Numbered from the stretch's first letter, positions 52,024 to 61,372 are shown. The stretch is DNA of 64,000 bases from Mycolicibacterium moriokaense (GCF_010726085.1 NZ_AP022560.1:434001-498000), one strand, 5' to 3'. Translations and numbers: made by a program. Notes: generated from the sequence alone by a model not told the origin.

Positions 52024-53499
52024 TCATGTGCCCTCCCTCAGCGCAGCGGCGATCGCGGCACGTCCGATGGGGGCGGCCAGCGCCCCTCCGGTCGCGGACA
52101 GGCGATTGCCCCCGTTCTCGACCAGCACGGCGACGGCGACCTTGGGTGCCTGCGCAGGGGCGAATGCGATGTACCAGGCATGCGGCGGGGTGTTGCGCGG
52201 ATCGGTGCCGTGCTCCGCAGTGCCGGTCTTCGAAGCGATCTGCACGCCGGCGATGGCTCCCTTCTGCTGCGTCACCTGCTCAGCGGCGACCATCAGATCC
52301 GTCAGTGTATCGGCGACCTCGTGCGACACCGCTCGCCGCTCTTCCTGCGGCGCCGTCGTCCCGATACTGGCAAGGTCGGGTCCCTTAAGGCTATCGACCA
52401 GGTAGGGCCGCATCAGTACCCCGTCGTTGGCGATGGCCGCGGCGATCATCGCGTTCTGCAGCGGGGTCACCGCGACGTCCTTCTGGCCGATGCTCGACAT
52501 GCCCAGCGCCGCGGCGTCGGTGATGGGTCCGACGGTCGACTCGACGACCTGCAGCGGGATCATCGGGGGAGTGGTGTCCAGTCCGAACGACTGCGCAGTC
52601 GACCGCAGGGCTTCCTTGCCGGTGTCGAGGCCGAGTTGGACGAACGCGGTGTTGCACGACCGTGCGAACGCCTCGCGCAACGTCGTCGACGTGCCGTTGC
52701 CGCACGACGACCCACCGAAGTTCTCCAGCGTTGCGGTGCTGTCCGGCAACGGGATTCGAGCCGCGGCGGTCAGCTGGGTGTTCTCGGTGGCGCCACGCTG
52801 CAGCGCCGCCGCGGTGGTGATCACCTTGAACGTGGAACCGGGCGGGTAGGTCTCGGAGATCGCGCGGTTCAGCAGCGGCGAGTCGGGATTGTCGCGCAGC
52901 TGCTGCCAGGCGGCCGCCTGTTCGTCGACGTTGTGTGTGGCCAGCAGGTTCGGGTCGTACGACGGTGAGGACACCATCGCGAGGATCTTGCCGGTCGACG
53001 GCTCGAGCGCCACCACCGAGCCCTTGCACGGGCCGTCGCATCCGTCCTTCATCGCGTCCCAAGCCGCTTGCTGCACTTGGGGATTGATGGTGGTGTCGAC
53101 GTTGCCGCCGCGGGGGTCGCGGCCGGTGAAGAAGTCGGCGAGCCGCCGTCCGAACAGGCGTTGGTCGGAGCCGTTGAGGATGCTGTCCTCGGCGCGCTCC
53201 AGACCGGTGCTGGAGTAGCGAAGCGAGTAGAACCCGGTGACGGGCGCATACGGGTAGGGATTCGGGTAGACGCGCAGGAACCGGAACCGCCCGCTGGTCG
53301 ACACGGAGTACGCCAGGAGCTGGCCGCCCGCGGAGATCTGGCCGCGCTGACGCGAGTATTCGTCGAGCAGAACGCGCTGGTTACGGGGGTCGCTACGCAG
53401 CCCGTCGGCGGTGAAGACCTGGGTGAAGGTCGCGTTGGCCAGCAGCAACACGACCAGGGCCATGACGGCGACGGCGATGCGGCGGAGCGAGGCGTTCAT
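52024..53499 (-). CDS. pbpA: Penicillin-binding protein A (class B transpeptidase)
   Basis: A 491-residue transpeptidase that cross-links peptidoglycan, mainly at division. N-terminal anchor (IAVAVMALVVLLLANATF), then the catalytic SxxK at Ser222 (PPGSTFK), SxN at 281-283 (RSCN) and KTG at 424-426 (IASKTGTAEHG). Cys pairs 154/158 and 266/282 match disulphides known in the M. tuberculosis protein. The start overlaps the rodA stop (ATGA). Confidence 0.95.
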   Translation of the reverse strand: MNASLRRIAVAVMALVVLLLANATFTQVFTADGLRSDPRNQRVLLDEYSRQRGQISAGGQLLAYSVSTSGRFRFLRVYPNPYPYAPVTGFYSLRYSSTGLERAEDSILNGSDQRLFGRRLADFFTGRDPRGGNVDTTINPQVQQAAWDAMKDGCDGPCKGSVVALEPSTGKILAMVSSPSYDPNLLATHNVDEQAAAWQQLRDNPDSPLLNRAISETYPPGSTFKVITTAAALQRGATENTQLTAAARIPLPDSTATLENFGGSSCGNGTSTTLREAFARSCNTAFVQLGLDTGKEALRSTAQSFGLDTTPPMIPLQVVESTVGPITDAAALGMSSIGQKDVAVTPLQNAMIAAAIANDGVLMRPYLVDSLKGPDLASIGTTAPQEERRAVSHEVADTLTDLMVAAEQVTQQKGAIAGVQIASKTGTAEHGTDPRNTPPHAWYIAFAPAQAPKVAVAVLVENGGNRLSATGGALAAPIGRAAIAAALREGT

Positions 53500-54908
53500 A
53501 CCTTCTCGATCACCTCGGTGCTGGCCGCGGCGATCGGCGTCGCCGGCTGCTGGGTGGTGACGATCGGACGGCGCGCGGCATGGGAGATCCGGACCAGGAT
53601 CGCCAGCAGCAGGTAGTTCGCCAGCAGCGAGGAGCCGCCGTAGGACATCCACGGTGTGGTGAGCCCGGTCAGCGGTATCAGCTTCGTCACGCCGCCCACC
53701 ACGATGAACAGCTGGATCGCCAGGGTGGACGCCAGCCCGGCGGCCAGCAGCTTGCCGAAGCTGTCGCGCACCGCGATCGCCGTGCGCAGGCCGCGGATGA
53801 TCACGATGGCGTACAGCATGAGGACAGCGGCCAGGCCGACGAGACCGAGCTCCTCACCGACGGCGGCGATGATGAAGTCCGTCGCCGCTGCGGGCACGGT
53901 GCTCGGCTGCCCGTTACCCAGCCCGGTGCCGAAGATGCCGCCGGTGGCGAAGCTGAACATCGACTGCACCATCTGGTAGCCGGTACCCTCGGGGTCGGCG
54001 AACGGGTCCAGCCAGTTCTGCACGCGCACCCGCACGTGGCCGAAAAGGTAGTACGCCGCAACGCTTCCCGCTGCGAACAGCGCCAAGCCGATGACCAGCC
54101 AGCTGAAGCGGTCGGTGGCTACATAGACCATGACGAGAAATGACGCGTACAGCAGCAGCGACGTGCCGAGGTCCTTCTCGAAGATCATCACGCCGACGGA
54201 TGCGATCCAGGCCGCCAGCAGCGGCGCGAGGTCGCGCGGCCGGGGCAGGTCCATGCCGAGGAAGTGCTTGCCGGCGCTGGTGAACACGCTGCGCTTGGCC
54301 ACCAGCACCGAGGCGAAGAAGACAAGAAGCAGGATCTTCGAGAACTCGGCGGGCTGAATCGAGAAGCCCGGGAACTGAATCCAGATCTTCGCGCCGTTCT
54401 GCTCGGACATCGAGCGGGGGAGCAGCGCGGGGATGATCAGCAGGATCAGACCGGTCAGCCCACATACGTAGCCGTACCGGGCGAGCATGCGGTGATCGCG
54501 CAGGAAGATCACGACGAGCGAGAAGCCGATGACGCCGACGAATGTCCACAGCATCTGCTGGTCGGCGGTGCCGCCGAGGCCATGCTCGATGAGAGCGCCC
54601 TCGGCGAGGTCGAGGCGGTGAATCATCACCAATCCCAGCCCGTTCAGCAGCGCGACGACCGGCAGCAGGAGCGGATCGGCGTACGGGGCGAAGCGCCGCA
54701 CCGCGAGATGGGCACCGATGAACAGCGCGAGGTACGCGGCGGTGTACTGCGCCAGATCCCACCGCAGACCCTGTTCCTGGTTGGCCTCGACGAGCAGCAG
54801 CGCCAGCGTCGTGATCAAGGCGGCGAAACCCAGCAGGAAGAGTTCGGCGTTGCGCCGGTTCGGCAGCGGGGGAACGACGGCCACGGGTGACTGCGGCTGG
54901 GTCGTCAT
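53496..54908 (-). CDS. rodA: Peptidoglycan glycosyltransferase RodA (SEDS family)
   Basis: A 470-residue SEDS polymerase with about ten to twelve membrane helices that builds glycan strands from lipid II. Signature segments are WIQFPGFSIQPAEFSKI, EKDLGTSLLLYASF, the FGTGLGNGQ loop and MSYGGSSLLANYLLLA near the C-terminus. It pairs with PbpA, encoded next. Both ends overlap neighbours (ATGA). Confidence 0.96.
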   Translation of the reverse strand: MTTQPQSPVAVVPPLPNRRNAELFLLGFAALITTLALLLVEANQEQGLRWDLAQYTAAYLALFIGAHLAVRRFAPYADPLLLPVVALLNGLGLVMIHRLDLAEGALIEHGLGGTADQQMLWTFVGVIGFSLVVIFLRDHRMLARYGYVCGLTGLILLIIPALLPRSMSEQNGAKIWIQFPGFSIQPAEFSKILLLVFFASVLVAKRSVFTSAGKHFLGMDLPRPRDLAPLLAAWIASVGVMIFEKDLGTSLLLYASFLVMVYVATDRFSWLVIGLALFAAGSVAAYYLFGHVRVRVQNWLDPFADPEGTGYQMVQSMFSFATGGIFGTGLGNGQPSTVPAAATDFIIAAVGEELGLVGLAAVLMLYAIVIIRGLRTAIAVRDSFGKLLAAGLASTLAIQLFIVVGGVTKLIPLTGLTTPWMSYGGSSLLANYLLLAILVRISHAARRPIVTTQQPATPIAAASTEVIEKV

Positions 54909-56506
54909 GACAATTCCCGGCAGTTCGTCCCTGGCTCCGGCGGTGGTGGGGGCAGGGCGGTGACCGTCTGCGCCGGTGTGGGTGGTGGCGTCGGCGGGGC
55001 GGGCGGGGGCGCGGGCGACGTGGCACCGGGGGAGGCGGACGGGGAGGGACTGGGCGACGGAGCAGGCGACGCAGGCTTGGTGACCGTGCGCGGCGTCTCC
55101 GGCGCGGGGGTCGCGGGATCGTCGGTTTGCGCCCCGGTCGTGACATTGTCGGGCGGATTGTTCGGCAGCCCAGGCGAATTCGTCGGTGCCGGCGAATGCG
55201 GCACCGGGCTGGTTTTCGGCGCCGGGGAAGGCGGCGGCGCAGGCGGTGCGCAGACCGGCAGCACGTACTCCTGAGCGAGCTTGTTGATCTGGACGATGGC
55301 CTCGTCCTCCGAGCCCGTCGGCAGGCCGGCTTCCACCTGCTGGCGCTCGCTCTGCTTCAGATCGCTGACCCGAAAAAGTTGACACCCGGGCGTGTCCTGC
55401 CCGGGTGCGATGAGTTTGAGTTCGTTTCGGGCGGTCAGGCACCCGTGTCTATACGTTTCCTGCAGTGGCAGGCCGAGGATCGACCCCGGCACGCCGCGCA
55501 TGATCGACACGGTGCCGTTGTGTGCGGTGACGTAGTAGTTGCTCCGGATGATCTCGCGGCCGATGGCCAGGCCGGCCAGCACCACCAGAATCAAAACCGC
55601 GGCGGCGATGAATATTCGCCGCCGCGATCTCGGTGCACGAACCGGCTCCTCGGGGGGCGGTTCAATACGTTTAGCGACGTTGCGTTTCGGATTGAAGGCC
55701 GACGCGCGACCCGCCGCGGTGTTGGGTGGCGCGGACTGGTCGTCGTCGCCGGACACCGCCCCCGCCAGGATCGGCTGGGTCTGGCCGTAGTCGTAGTCGA
55801 CGACGTCGGCGACGACGACCGTCACGTTGTCGGGGCCGCCGCCGCGCAGCGCCAATTCGATTAGGCGGTCGGCACTTTCGGCCACGTCGGGGATCTGCAG
55901 CGCCTCGAGGATGGTCTCCTGGCTGACCGGATCCGACAGCCCGTCGGAGCACAGCAGATAGCGGTCGCCTGCGCGGGCCTCCCGCATGATCAGGGTGGGT
56001 TCGACCTCGTGGCCGGTGAGCGCGCGCATGATCAGCGAGCGCTGCGGATGGCTGTGCGCCTCCTCGAGCGTGATGCGGCCCTCATCGACCAGGGTTTGAA
56101 CGAAGGTGTCGTCCTTGGTGATCTGGGTGAGTTCGCCGTCGCGCAGCAGATAGCCGCGGGAGTCGCCGATGTGCACGAGCCCAAGTCGGTTGCCCGCGAA
56201 CAGGATCGCCGTCAGCGTGGTTCCCATGCCCTCGAGTTCGGGATCGGCCTCGACCTGCGCTGCGATCGCGGAGTTGCCCTCCCGCACCGCGGCGTCCAGC
56301 TTGCTCAGCAGATCGCCGCCGGGCTCGTCGTCGTCGAGGTGGGCGAGCGCGGCGATCACCAGTTGGGAGGCGACCTCACCCGCGGCGTGACCGCCCATGC
56401 CGTCGGCGAGGGCGAGCAACCGCGCCCCGGCGTAGACGGAGTCCTCGTTGTTCGCCCGGACGAGGCCACGGTCGCTGCGCGCGGCGTATCGAAGCACCAG
56501 TGTCAC
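54905..56506 (-). CDS. pstP: Serine/threonine phosphatase PstP (PP2C family)
   Basis: A 533-residue metal-dependent phosphatase that reverses PknA/PknB phosphorylation. Metal and catalytic motifs: RGLVRANNEDS, LALADGMGGHAAGEVAS, VHIGDSRGYL, LCSDGLSD and GGPDNVTVVV. The membrane helix (RIFIAAAVLILVVLAGLAIG) is followed by an extracytoplasmic domain with a long Pro/Ala/Ser-rich tail. Starts at GTG overlapping the fhaB stop (GTGA). Confidence 0.96.
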   Translation of the reverse strand: MTLVLRYAARSDRGLVRANNEDSVYAGARLLALADGMGGHAAGEVASQLVIAALAHLDDDEPGGDLLSKLDAAVREGNSAIAAQVEADPELEGMGTTLTAILFAGNRLGLVHIGDSRGYLLRDGELTQITKDDTFVQTLVDEGRITLEEAHSHPQRSLIMRALTGHEVEPTLIMREARAGDRYLLCSDGLSDPVSQETILEALQIPDVAESADRLIELALRGGGPDNVTVVVADVVDYDYGQTQPILAGAVSGDDDQSAPPNTAAGRASAFNPKRNVAKRIEPPPEEPVRAPRSRRRIFIAAAVLILVVLAGLAIGREIIRSNYYVTAHNGTVSIMRGVPGSILGLPLQETYRHGCLTARNELKLIAPGQDTPGCQLFRVSDLKQSERQQVEAGLPTGSEDEAIVQINKLAQEYVLPVCAPPAPPPSPAPKTSPVPHSPAPTNSPGLPNNPPDNVTTGAQTDDPATPAPETPRTVTKPASPAPSPSPSPSASPGATSPAPPPAPPTPPPTPAQTVTALPPPPPEPGTNCRELS

Positions 56507-56970
56507 GGGCGCAGCTCAATCACTGTCTTGCCGATTCGAACCGGCGTGCCCATCGGAACGCGTACCGCAGTCGTCACCTTGGCCCTGTCGAGGTATGTGC
56601 CGTTGGTCGATCCTAGGTCTTCTACGTACCATTCCGAACCTCGAGGCGACAGCCTGGCATGCCGTGTCGAGGCGTAATCGTCGGTGAGGACCAGCGTCGA
56701 GTCGTCGGCCCGGCCGATCAGGACAGGCTGACTTCCCAACGTGATCCTGGTACCCGCGAGCGCCCCCTCGGTCACGACGAGCTGACGTGCGACATTGCGT
56801 CGACCCCGATTGGGCAGCAGCGAACTCCGCAACGGCAGTCCCCGCCGCACCATGACCGCTCCGGTCGGCGCATAGATATCGGTCCTCAGGATCCGCAGCA
56901 CCGACCAAATGAACAACCACAGCAGCAATAGGAAGCCGACGCGTGTCAGTTGCAGTACCAACCCCTGCAT
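56503..56970 (-). CDS. fhaB: FHA-domain protein FhaB (FipA)
   Basis: A 155-residue protein: an N-terminal membrane helix (VGFLLLLWLFIWSVLRILR) and a C-terminal FHA domain (GRADDSTLVLTDDYASTRHARL, LGSTNGTYLD) that binds phosphothreonine. In M. tuberculosis it is phosphorylated by PknA/PknB and recruits division proteins. The length is identical to Rv0019c. Confidence 0.94.
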   Translation of the reverse strand: MQGLVLQLTRVGFLLLLWLFIWSVLRILRTDIYAPTGAVMVRRGLPLRSSLLPNRGRRNVARQLVVTEGALAGTRITLGSQPVLIGRADDSTLVLTDDYASTRHARLSPRGSEWYVEDLGSTNGTYLDRAKVTTAVRVPMGTPVRIGKTVIELRP

Positions 56971-57119
56971 CTGACGTCCTCTCCGTCCCCATTCGTCAAC
57001 GTCGCATCGACGACAAACCAAGTCACCTTCGGCAACGTCACGATACTTGGACAGCCAGCGACATGAGGGTGAAGCCACAGCATCCCCCGTCGACCGATCT
57101 GCTATAGCTCGGCCGAGCC

Positions 57120-58529
57120 TCAGTGCACGCGGACGACGATCTCCGAATGGCCCAGACGGATCACGTCGCCGTCGGCCAGCTGCCACTCCTGTACCGGCGC
57201 GTTGTTGACCGTCGTGCCGTTGGTGGAGTTGAGGTCCGACAGCAGCGCGACCTGTCCGTCCCAGCGGATCTCCAGATGGCGACGGGAGACGCCGGTGTCG
57301 GGCAGCCGGAACTGAGCGTCCTGCCCGCGGCCGATCACGTTCGTGCCCTCACGCAGTTGGTAGGTGCGGTTGCTGCCGTCGTCGAGGTGCAGCGTGACGG
57401 TGGCGCCTGCGGCTGGATAGTCGCCCTGGCCGTAGCCGTAGCCCTGCTGTTGGCCGTAGTCGTAGCCGCCCGCGGGTTCGCCGTACCCGGGCTCGGCGTA
57501 GCCGGCACCGGCATCGCCGTACCGGCCGTAGTCAGGCTGGGCGTAACCCTGGTCCTGGCGGCCGTAGGCCGGTCCGCCGTAGCCGCCCTGATCGGGGTAG
57601 CCGCCTTGATCCGGGTAGCCGCCCTGGTCGCCGTAGCCGCCCTGATCCGGATACGCCGGCCGAGGCTCGGGCCTGCCGTAGCCCTCCTCGGGTCGTGCCG
57701 GCGGACGGCCGTAGTCGTACTCACCCGCGGGCGGACCGGGAGGAGGGCCGTATCCCGGCTGGGCGGGCGGGGGTCCGTACCCACCGGGCGCCTGGCGGTA
57801 ACCCTGGTCCGGGTAACCGCCGCCGGGCGGCGGGCCGTAGCCGGCGGGCGGACGCTGCTCGTACGACGGCGGATAACCGCCCTGATCGGGATAGCCCCCC
57901 TGCTCGGGGTAGCCGCCCTGACGCGGCGGGTAGGCCTCGCGCTGCGGTGGGTAGCCGCCCTGCTCCTGCGGCGGGTAGGGGCCACGCGGCTCGGGCCCGC
58001 GGTCCTCGGGCCGGCCGTATCGGTCGTCGTAGTATTCGTCGGCGGGCCGCCCCGGTCCCGGGCCGCCGTACTGCGTCGGGTTGTCGCTCATCGGTACTCC
58101 TGATTCTGCGTTGGACGAAAGTGTTCGTGGTGGTGGGGTGGGATCGCCACCGGTGGAGTCAGGATTGACCGCCCCCCGCGCGCGAAACTGTCCGGTGTGC
58201 AGGCTGGATGATTCTTCGAACCTGACGACCACATCACCATACGTTTGCCATCCCTGCTCATGGATGTATCCCTCCAAGTGCTTGGCAAAAGTCGCCGATG
58301 TGAGGTCCGGGTCGGCACTCACCTTCTGATAGTCAGGCACACTGAGGGTAATGACGTAGTCGTTTGGCGCCAAAACTCGTCCTGCGGCCAATTCGCGCGC
58401 ACCGCTGTCGGCCTCCCGGCGAAGCATCGCCTCGACCTCCTGCGGAACGATCGATCCGCCGAACACCCGGGCGAATGCGTCGCCGACGGTCGACTCGAGC
58501 TTGCGCTCGAAACGGTCGACCAGACCCAT
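57120..58529 (-). CDS. fhaA: FHA-domain protein FhaA
   Basis: A 469-residue protein. An N-terminal domain (about 1-125, FERKLESTVGDAFARVFGGS) is followed by a Gly/Tyr/Pro/Gln-rich linker (about 150-370, with repeated QGGYPDQGGYP units), then a C-terminal FHA domain (NVIGRGQDAQFRLPDTGVSR, LNSTNGTTVNN). The FHA domain binds the phosphorylated pseudokinase domain of MurJ. Head of the operon; 149 bp separate it from fhaB, so a second promoter may lie there. Confidence 0.94.
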   Translation of the reverse strand: MGLVDRFERKLESTVGDAFARVFGGSIVPQEVEAMLRREADSGARELAAGRVLAPNDYVITLSVPDYQKVSADPDLTSATFAKHLEGYIHEQGWQTYGDVVVRFEESSSLHTGQFRARGAVNPDSTGGDPTPPPRTLSSNAESGVPMSDNPTQYGGPGPGRPADEYYDDRYGRPEDRGPEPRGPYPPQEQGGYPPQREAYPPRQGGYPEQGGYPDQGGYPPSYEQRPPAGYGPPPGGGYPDQGYRQAPGGYGPPPAQPGYGPPPGPPAGEYDYGRPPARPEEGYGRPEPRPAYPDQGGYGDQGGYPDQGGYPDQGGYGGPAYGRQDQGYAQPDYGRYGDAGAGYAEPGYGEPAGGYDYGQQQGYGYGQGDYPAAGATVTLHLDDGSNRTYQLREGTNVIGRGQDAQFRLPDTGVSRRHLEIRWDGQVALLSDLNSTNGTTVNNAPVQEWQLADGDVIRLGHSEIVVRVH

Positions 58530-58542
58530 GTCACCGCCCGCC

Positions 58543-58578
58543 TCACTCGTTGTTGGTCTCGTAGATGGTCACTCTCAT
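58543..58578 (-). other. Putative 11-codon ORF upstream of fhaA
   Basis: Met-Arg-Val-Thr-Ile-Tyr-Glu-Thr-Asn-Asn-Glu-stop ends 13 nt before the fhaA ATG. It could couple translation into fhaA. No ribosome binding site is evident, and short frames are common by chance. Confidence 0.2.
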
Positions 58579-58785
58579 ACCCGCGATGGTCCTCCACCGC
58601 GTGTCGCCTGGCCACAGTTGCTGGTTGCATGGTATCGGCCTAGCACGTCGCAGCGGGACCAACGGAACTGTGAGAATCCGATCGCGCCAGGTCAGCACAC
58701 CGTGCGCGGCCGGCGATGCCCACCGGTGCCGACCTCCGCGGTTGGGGAGCGGGCCGCCGTGCGTGATAGTCTTCCCCGGTTGTTG

Positions 58786-58868
58786 GGGCGAGTGGCGGAA
58801 TGGCAGACGCGCTGGCTTCAGGTGCCAGTGTCCTTCGGGACGTGGGGGTTCAAGTCCCCCTTCGCCCA
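58786..58868 (+). tRNA. leuT: tRNA-Leu (CAG)
   Basis: An 83-nt class II tRNA: acceptor GGGCGAG/TTCGCCC, long variable arm (GTGTCCTTCGGGACGTG), anticodon CAG at 58819-58821 in TTCAGGT, T-arm GGTTCAAGTCC. CCA is not encoded. Confidence 0.95.
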
Positions 58869-58903
58869 CAATCTCGGCTAGCGAATATCTAAGCTGCCGC
58901 GCG

Positions 58904-58935
58904 AAAAGCCGCGACCCGAACGGGTCGCGGCTTTT
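58904..58935 (+). terminator. Intrinsic terminator after tRNA-Leu
   Basis: AAAAGCCGCGACCCG and CGGGTCGCGGCTTTT form a perfect 15-bp stem with a 2-nt loop and a 3' U run. This is the most canonical intrinsic terminator in the window; the A run on the other strand makes it bidirectional. Confidence 0.9.
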
Positions 58936-58975
58936 GTGTTTACGATGAAACTCCACCCCCAAAGAAGGCGCGACG

Positions 58976-59236
58976 ATGGCATCGAAGAATTCAATCGCCA
59001 GATGGACCGTCGCCGTCGGCTGCGCGTGTGCGTTCGCCGTCGCGCCCGTCGTCACCGCGGCTCCTGCCGGGGCATGCCCGCCGAGCTTCTACACCGATCC
59101 CTTCACCGGGCAGTGCGCTGCCCCCGGCACCGGCACCCCGACGGTCAACGGCATCCCGTGCATTCCTGGCCGGCATCTCGGCACCTGCCTGGGCATGCTG
59201 CAGAACATGCCCGGCGGCTACAACCCCTGGCCGTAG
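58976..59236 (+). CDS. Small secreted protein with four Cys
   Basis: An 86-residue protein: a signal peptide (about 1-33, WTVAVGCACAFAVAPVVTAA, cleaved near APAGA) and a short mature part with four Cys (ACPPSF, GQCAAP, IPCIPG, GTCLG), likely two disulphides. AAAGAAGG precedes the ATG. A possible -10 (TACGAT) directly follows the terminator. Function is unknown. Confidence 0.75.
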   Translation: MASKNSIARWTVAVGCACAFAVAPVVTAAPAGACPPSFYTDPFTGQCAAPGTGTPTVNGIPCIPGRHLGTCLGMLQNMPGGYNPWP

Positions 59237-59320
59237 TCACGCACTAAAAAGAAGTTGTCGATCTGCGGATCGGGTGCGACCCTTTTCGGTTCTGCCCGAA
59301 TCCGATGACCACTTAGATCG

Positions 59321-60715
59321 ATGACACTGACTGACGACCAATTGACCGAACCGACCGCCGATACCTTCGACGGCGTTGAGTCGCGCCGCCGGCTCATCAC
59401 CGACGTCGGCGCATACCTCGACGACCTGCCCCACGATGTGCGGCCGGGGTTGCGCGCACTCGGGGAGCTGTTGGTCGGTGTGGCGGCCCAGCCCGAGCGT
59501 GGCGAGTCAGCGGAGCGATTCACCGCGCGATGCCTGGGCGTCGCCGATGCGGGACAGCTCATCGACGAGGACCGCCCCCTGCATCCGGTGTCGCGGTTGA
59601 CCACCGCGGTGGCGTTGGCCGAGTGGATCGCCATGTACGACGACGTGGTCGAGGTCGGGCCGGGCGAGTATTCGTATCCGCCCAAGTGGACGCAGACCGA
59701 GATCGGCGACGTCCTCTACCGCCATCCCCAGTGCCTGCGCGTCCACTTTCCGGCGGGCACGCTGCTGCCGGATACCGGATGCGTGATCGCGATCGAAGCC
59801 CGCGAAACCGTCATGCGTTCAGCGGAAGTCAGCGCCTACGTCACCCGCGGGTACCAGGACGCCGCCCGTGCGGTGCTGGACCGTCTGGCCGCCCGCGCCA
59901 ACGAGCTCAACCCGTACCGCGGGCGCGCGGTCCGCGCGACTTTCAAGGGCGGTTTGTGCCTCACGGTGATCGACCTGACCACCACACTCACCCGGGACAC
60001 CGTGATCGTCGACCCACAGGTGTGGAGTGAGATCGACCTCGGTGTGACCGCCGTGCGGGACCGCCACGAGCTGCTCAACGCCCACGGTCTCGGCGCCCGG
60101 CGGGGTGTGCTGCTGTGCGGACCACCCGGAACGGGGAAGTCGGCTGTCAGCGCGGTCATCGCCGCCGAGACGGCGGGCGAGTTCACCGCCATCTACGTCG
60201 ATGCGAAGGCCGGCGAGCACTTGTTGTCCGCGGTGGTCGAGGAGGCCCAACGCCTCGGCGGGCCCGTGTTGCTCATCCTCGAAGATGTCGATCTGTGGTG
60301 CAGCGATCGGCACGCGGGGGCGAGGGGTGGGCTCTCGGAGTTGTTGCAGGCCATGGATATCGCCGCCGAGGCGCGCATCCTCACCCTCGCATCCACCAAC
60401 GACACCGCGACTCTGGACAAGGCGGCGATCCGCACGGGCCGCTTCGACGCCATCGTCGAAGTGGGGTACCCGACCCGCGCTGACGCGGCCCGCATCCTGA
60501 CCGCCCTCGTCGCGAACATGCCGGGTGGTGACGCTGTGAACACCGCGGCGGTGGTCGCCGCGTTGCCGGAGGACACCAGCGGTAGCGATCTGCGCGAGAT
60601 CGTCCGTCGCGCCGTGCTCTCCACGGACGGCGGCGAGATCACCACCGCGGCCTTGCTCATCGAGGTGGGCAACGGCCGCTACCGCGCCAGCGCCCCTGCT
60701 GGCATGTACCTGTGA
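59321..60715 (+). CDS. AAA-family ATPase of unknown role
   Basis: A 464-residue protein with one AAA domain in the C-terminal half: Walker A GPPGTGKS (about residue 266), Walker B LLILEDVDLWCSD, sensor 1 LASTND and the arginine-finger region IRTGRFDAIVEVG. The N-terminal half has no family I recognise. The fold resembles CDC48/FtsH-type ATPases, but no protease or second ATPase domain is present. It stands alone, so its substrate cannot be inferred. Confidence 0.85.
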   Translation: MTLTDDQLTEPTADTFDGVESRRRLITDVGAYLDDLPHDVRPGLRALGELLVGVAAQPERGESAERFTARCLGVADAGQLIDEDRPLHPVSRLTTAVALAEWIAMYDDVVEVGPGEYSYPPKWTQTEIGDVLYRHPQCLRVHFPAGTLLPDTGCVIAIEARETVMRSAEVSAYVTRGYQDAARAVLDRLAARANELNPYRGRAVRATFKGGLCLTVIDLTTTLTRDTVIVDPQVWSEIDLGVTAVRDRHELLNAHGLGARRGVLLCGPPGTGKSAVSAVIAAETAGEFTAIYVDAKAGEHLLSAVVEEAQRLGGPVLLILEDVDLWCSDRHAGARGGLSELLQAMDIAAEARILTLASTNDTATLDKAAIRTGRFDAIVEVGYPTRADAARILTALVANMPGGDAVNTAAVVAALPEDTSGSDLREIVRRAVLSTDGGEITTAALLIEVGNGRYRASAPAGMYL

Positions 60716-60725
60716 CCGGGGGACG

Positions 60726-61316
60726 TCAGGCCAGGACGCCGCGCAGCACCAGATCGCTGAGCCGCGCGGCTGCGGCATCGATGTCCTTGACGTGCCGCAC
60801 GCAGACCGCGTACCAGGCACCGCCCGCGATCACGTCCATGACGGTGTCGGCGTCGACGCCGTACCGGGCGGTGCCGTCGGTGACCGCCACATCGATGCGC
60901 TCGGCGAGCTGGCTGCGTGCGGCGGCCTCGAGCCGGTCGCTGAGGAGGCGCCGCATCCGTCGGTCCGCGCGTAAGTCGTTGAGCAGACCGGGAATTGCCT
61001 CACGCACGGCCGGGTCGCCGTACATGGCCATGGCGCCGCGGCACAGTCGGTTGATCTCGGCGACGAAGTCGTCGGCGGGAGGTTCGGGGCCGAGGTCGGG
61101 AAAGAGCGCCTCGTGCACCAGCTGGGCCTTGGAACTCCACCGGCGGTACACGGCGGGACGGCTCACCTGCGCGGTGGTGGCGATCAGGTCGATGGTCGTC
61201 GCCGCATAGCCGCGCTCGACCAGCAGGCGCCGTGTCGCGGCGAGAACCGCGGCGTCGATGGACGGGTCTCGACGCGACCCCTGGCGCCGGTGACGGCGTT
61301 CGGTCGTGTGCACCAT
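60726..61316 (-). CDS. TetR-family transcriptional regulator (Rv0196-like)
   Basis: A 196-residue repressor-type protein. The N-terminal helix-turn-helix reads LLVERGYAATTIDLIATTAQVSRPAVYRRWSSK. The C-terminal part is helical and ligand-binding. A basic lead (TTERRHRRQGSRRD) precedes it. GGGAGGG lies 7 nt before the ATG. It is divergent from the oxidoreductase gene, as Rv0196 is from Rv0197, and probably regulates it through the site at 61337-61363. Confidence 0.9.
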   Translation of the reverse strand: MVHTTERRHRRQGSRRDPSIDAAVLAATRRLLVERGYAATTIDLIATTAQVSRPAVYRRWSSKAQLVHEALFPDLGPEPPADDFVAEINRLCRGAMAMYGDPAVREAIPGLLNDLRADRRMRRLLSDRLEAAARSQLAERIDVAVTDGTARYGVDADTVMDVIAGGAWYAVCVRHVKDIDAAAARLSDLVLRGVLA

Positions 61317-61336
61317 TCGCGCCCTCCCGTCCGCCG

Positions 61337-61363
61337 TTTGTCGTTACAGTGTGTCACAACAAG
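61337..61363. promoter_or_regulatory. Candidate TetR operator
   Basis: TTTGTCGTTAC-AGTGT-GTCACAACAAG is an imperfect inverted repeat (8 of 11 arm positions match) in the intergenic region between the divergent regulator and oxidoreductase genes. TetR operators typically have this size and place. Confidence 0.45.
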
Positions 61364-61372
61364 CGGGTTTCG

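Noticed and set aside
57580..57660. Short near-identical DNA repeats that could suggest a CRISPR array
   Set aside because: They are in frame and encode the QGGYPDQ repeats of FhaA, with no unique spacers.
58786..58868. tRNA-Leu as an attachment site of an integrated element
   Set aside because: No copy of its 3' end is found downstream in the window and there is no integrase or phage gene.
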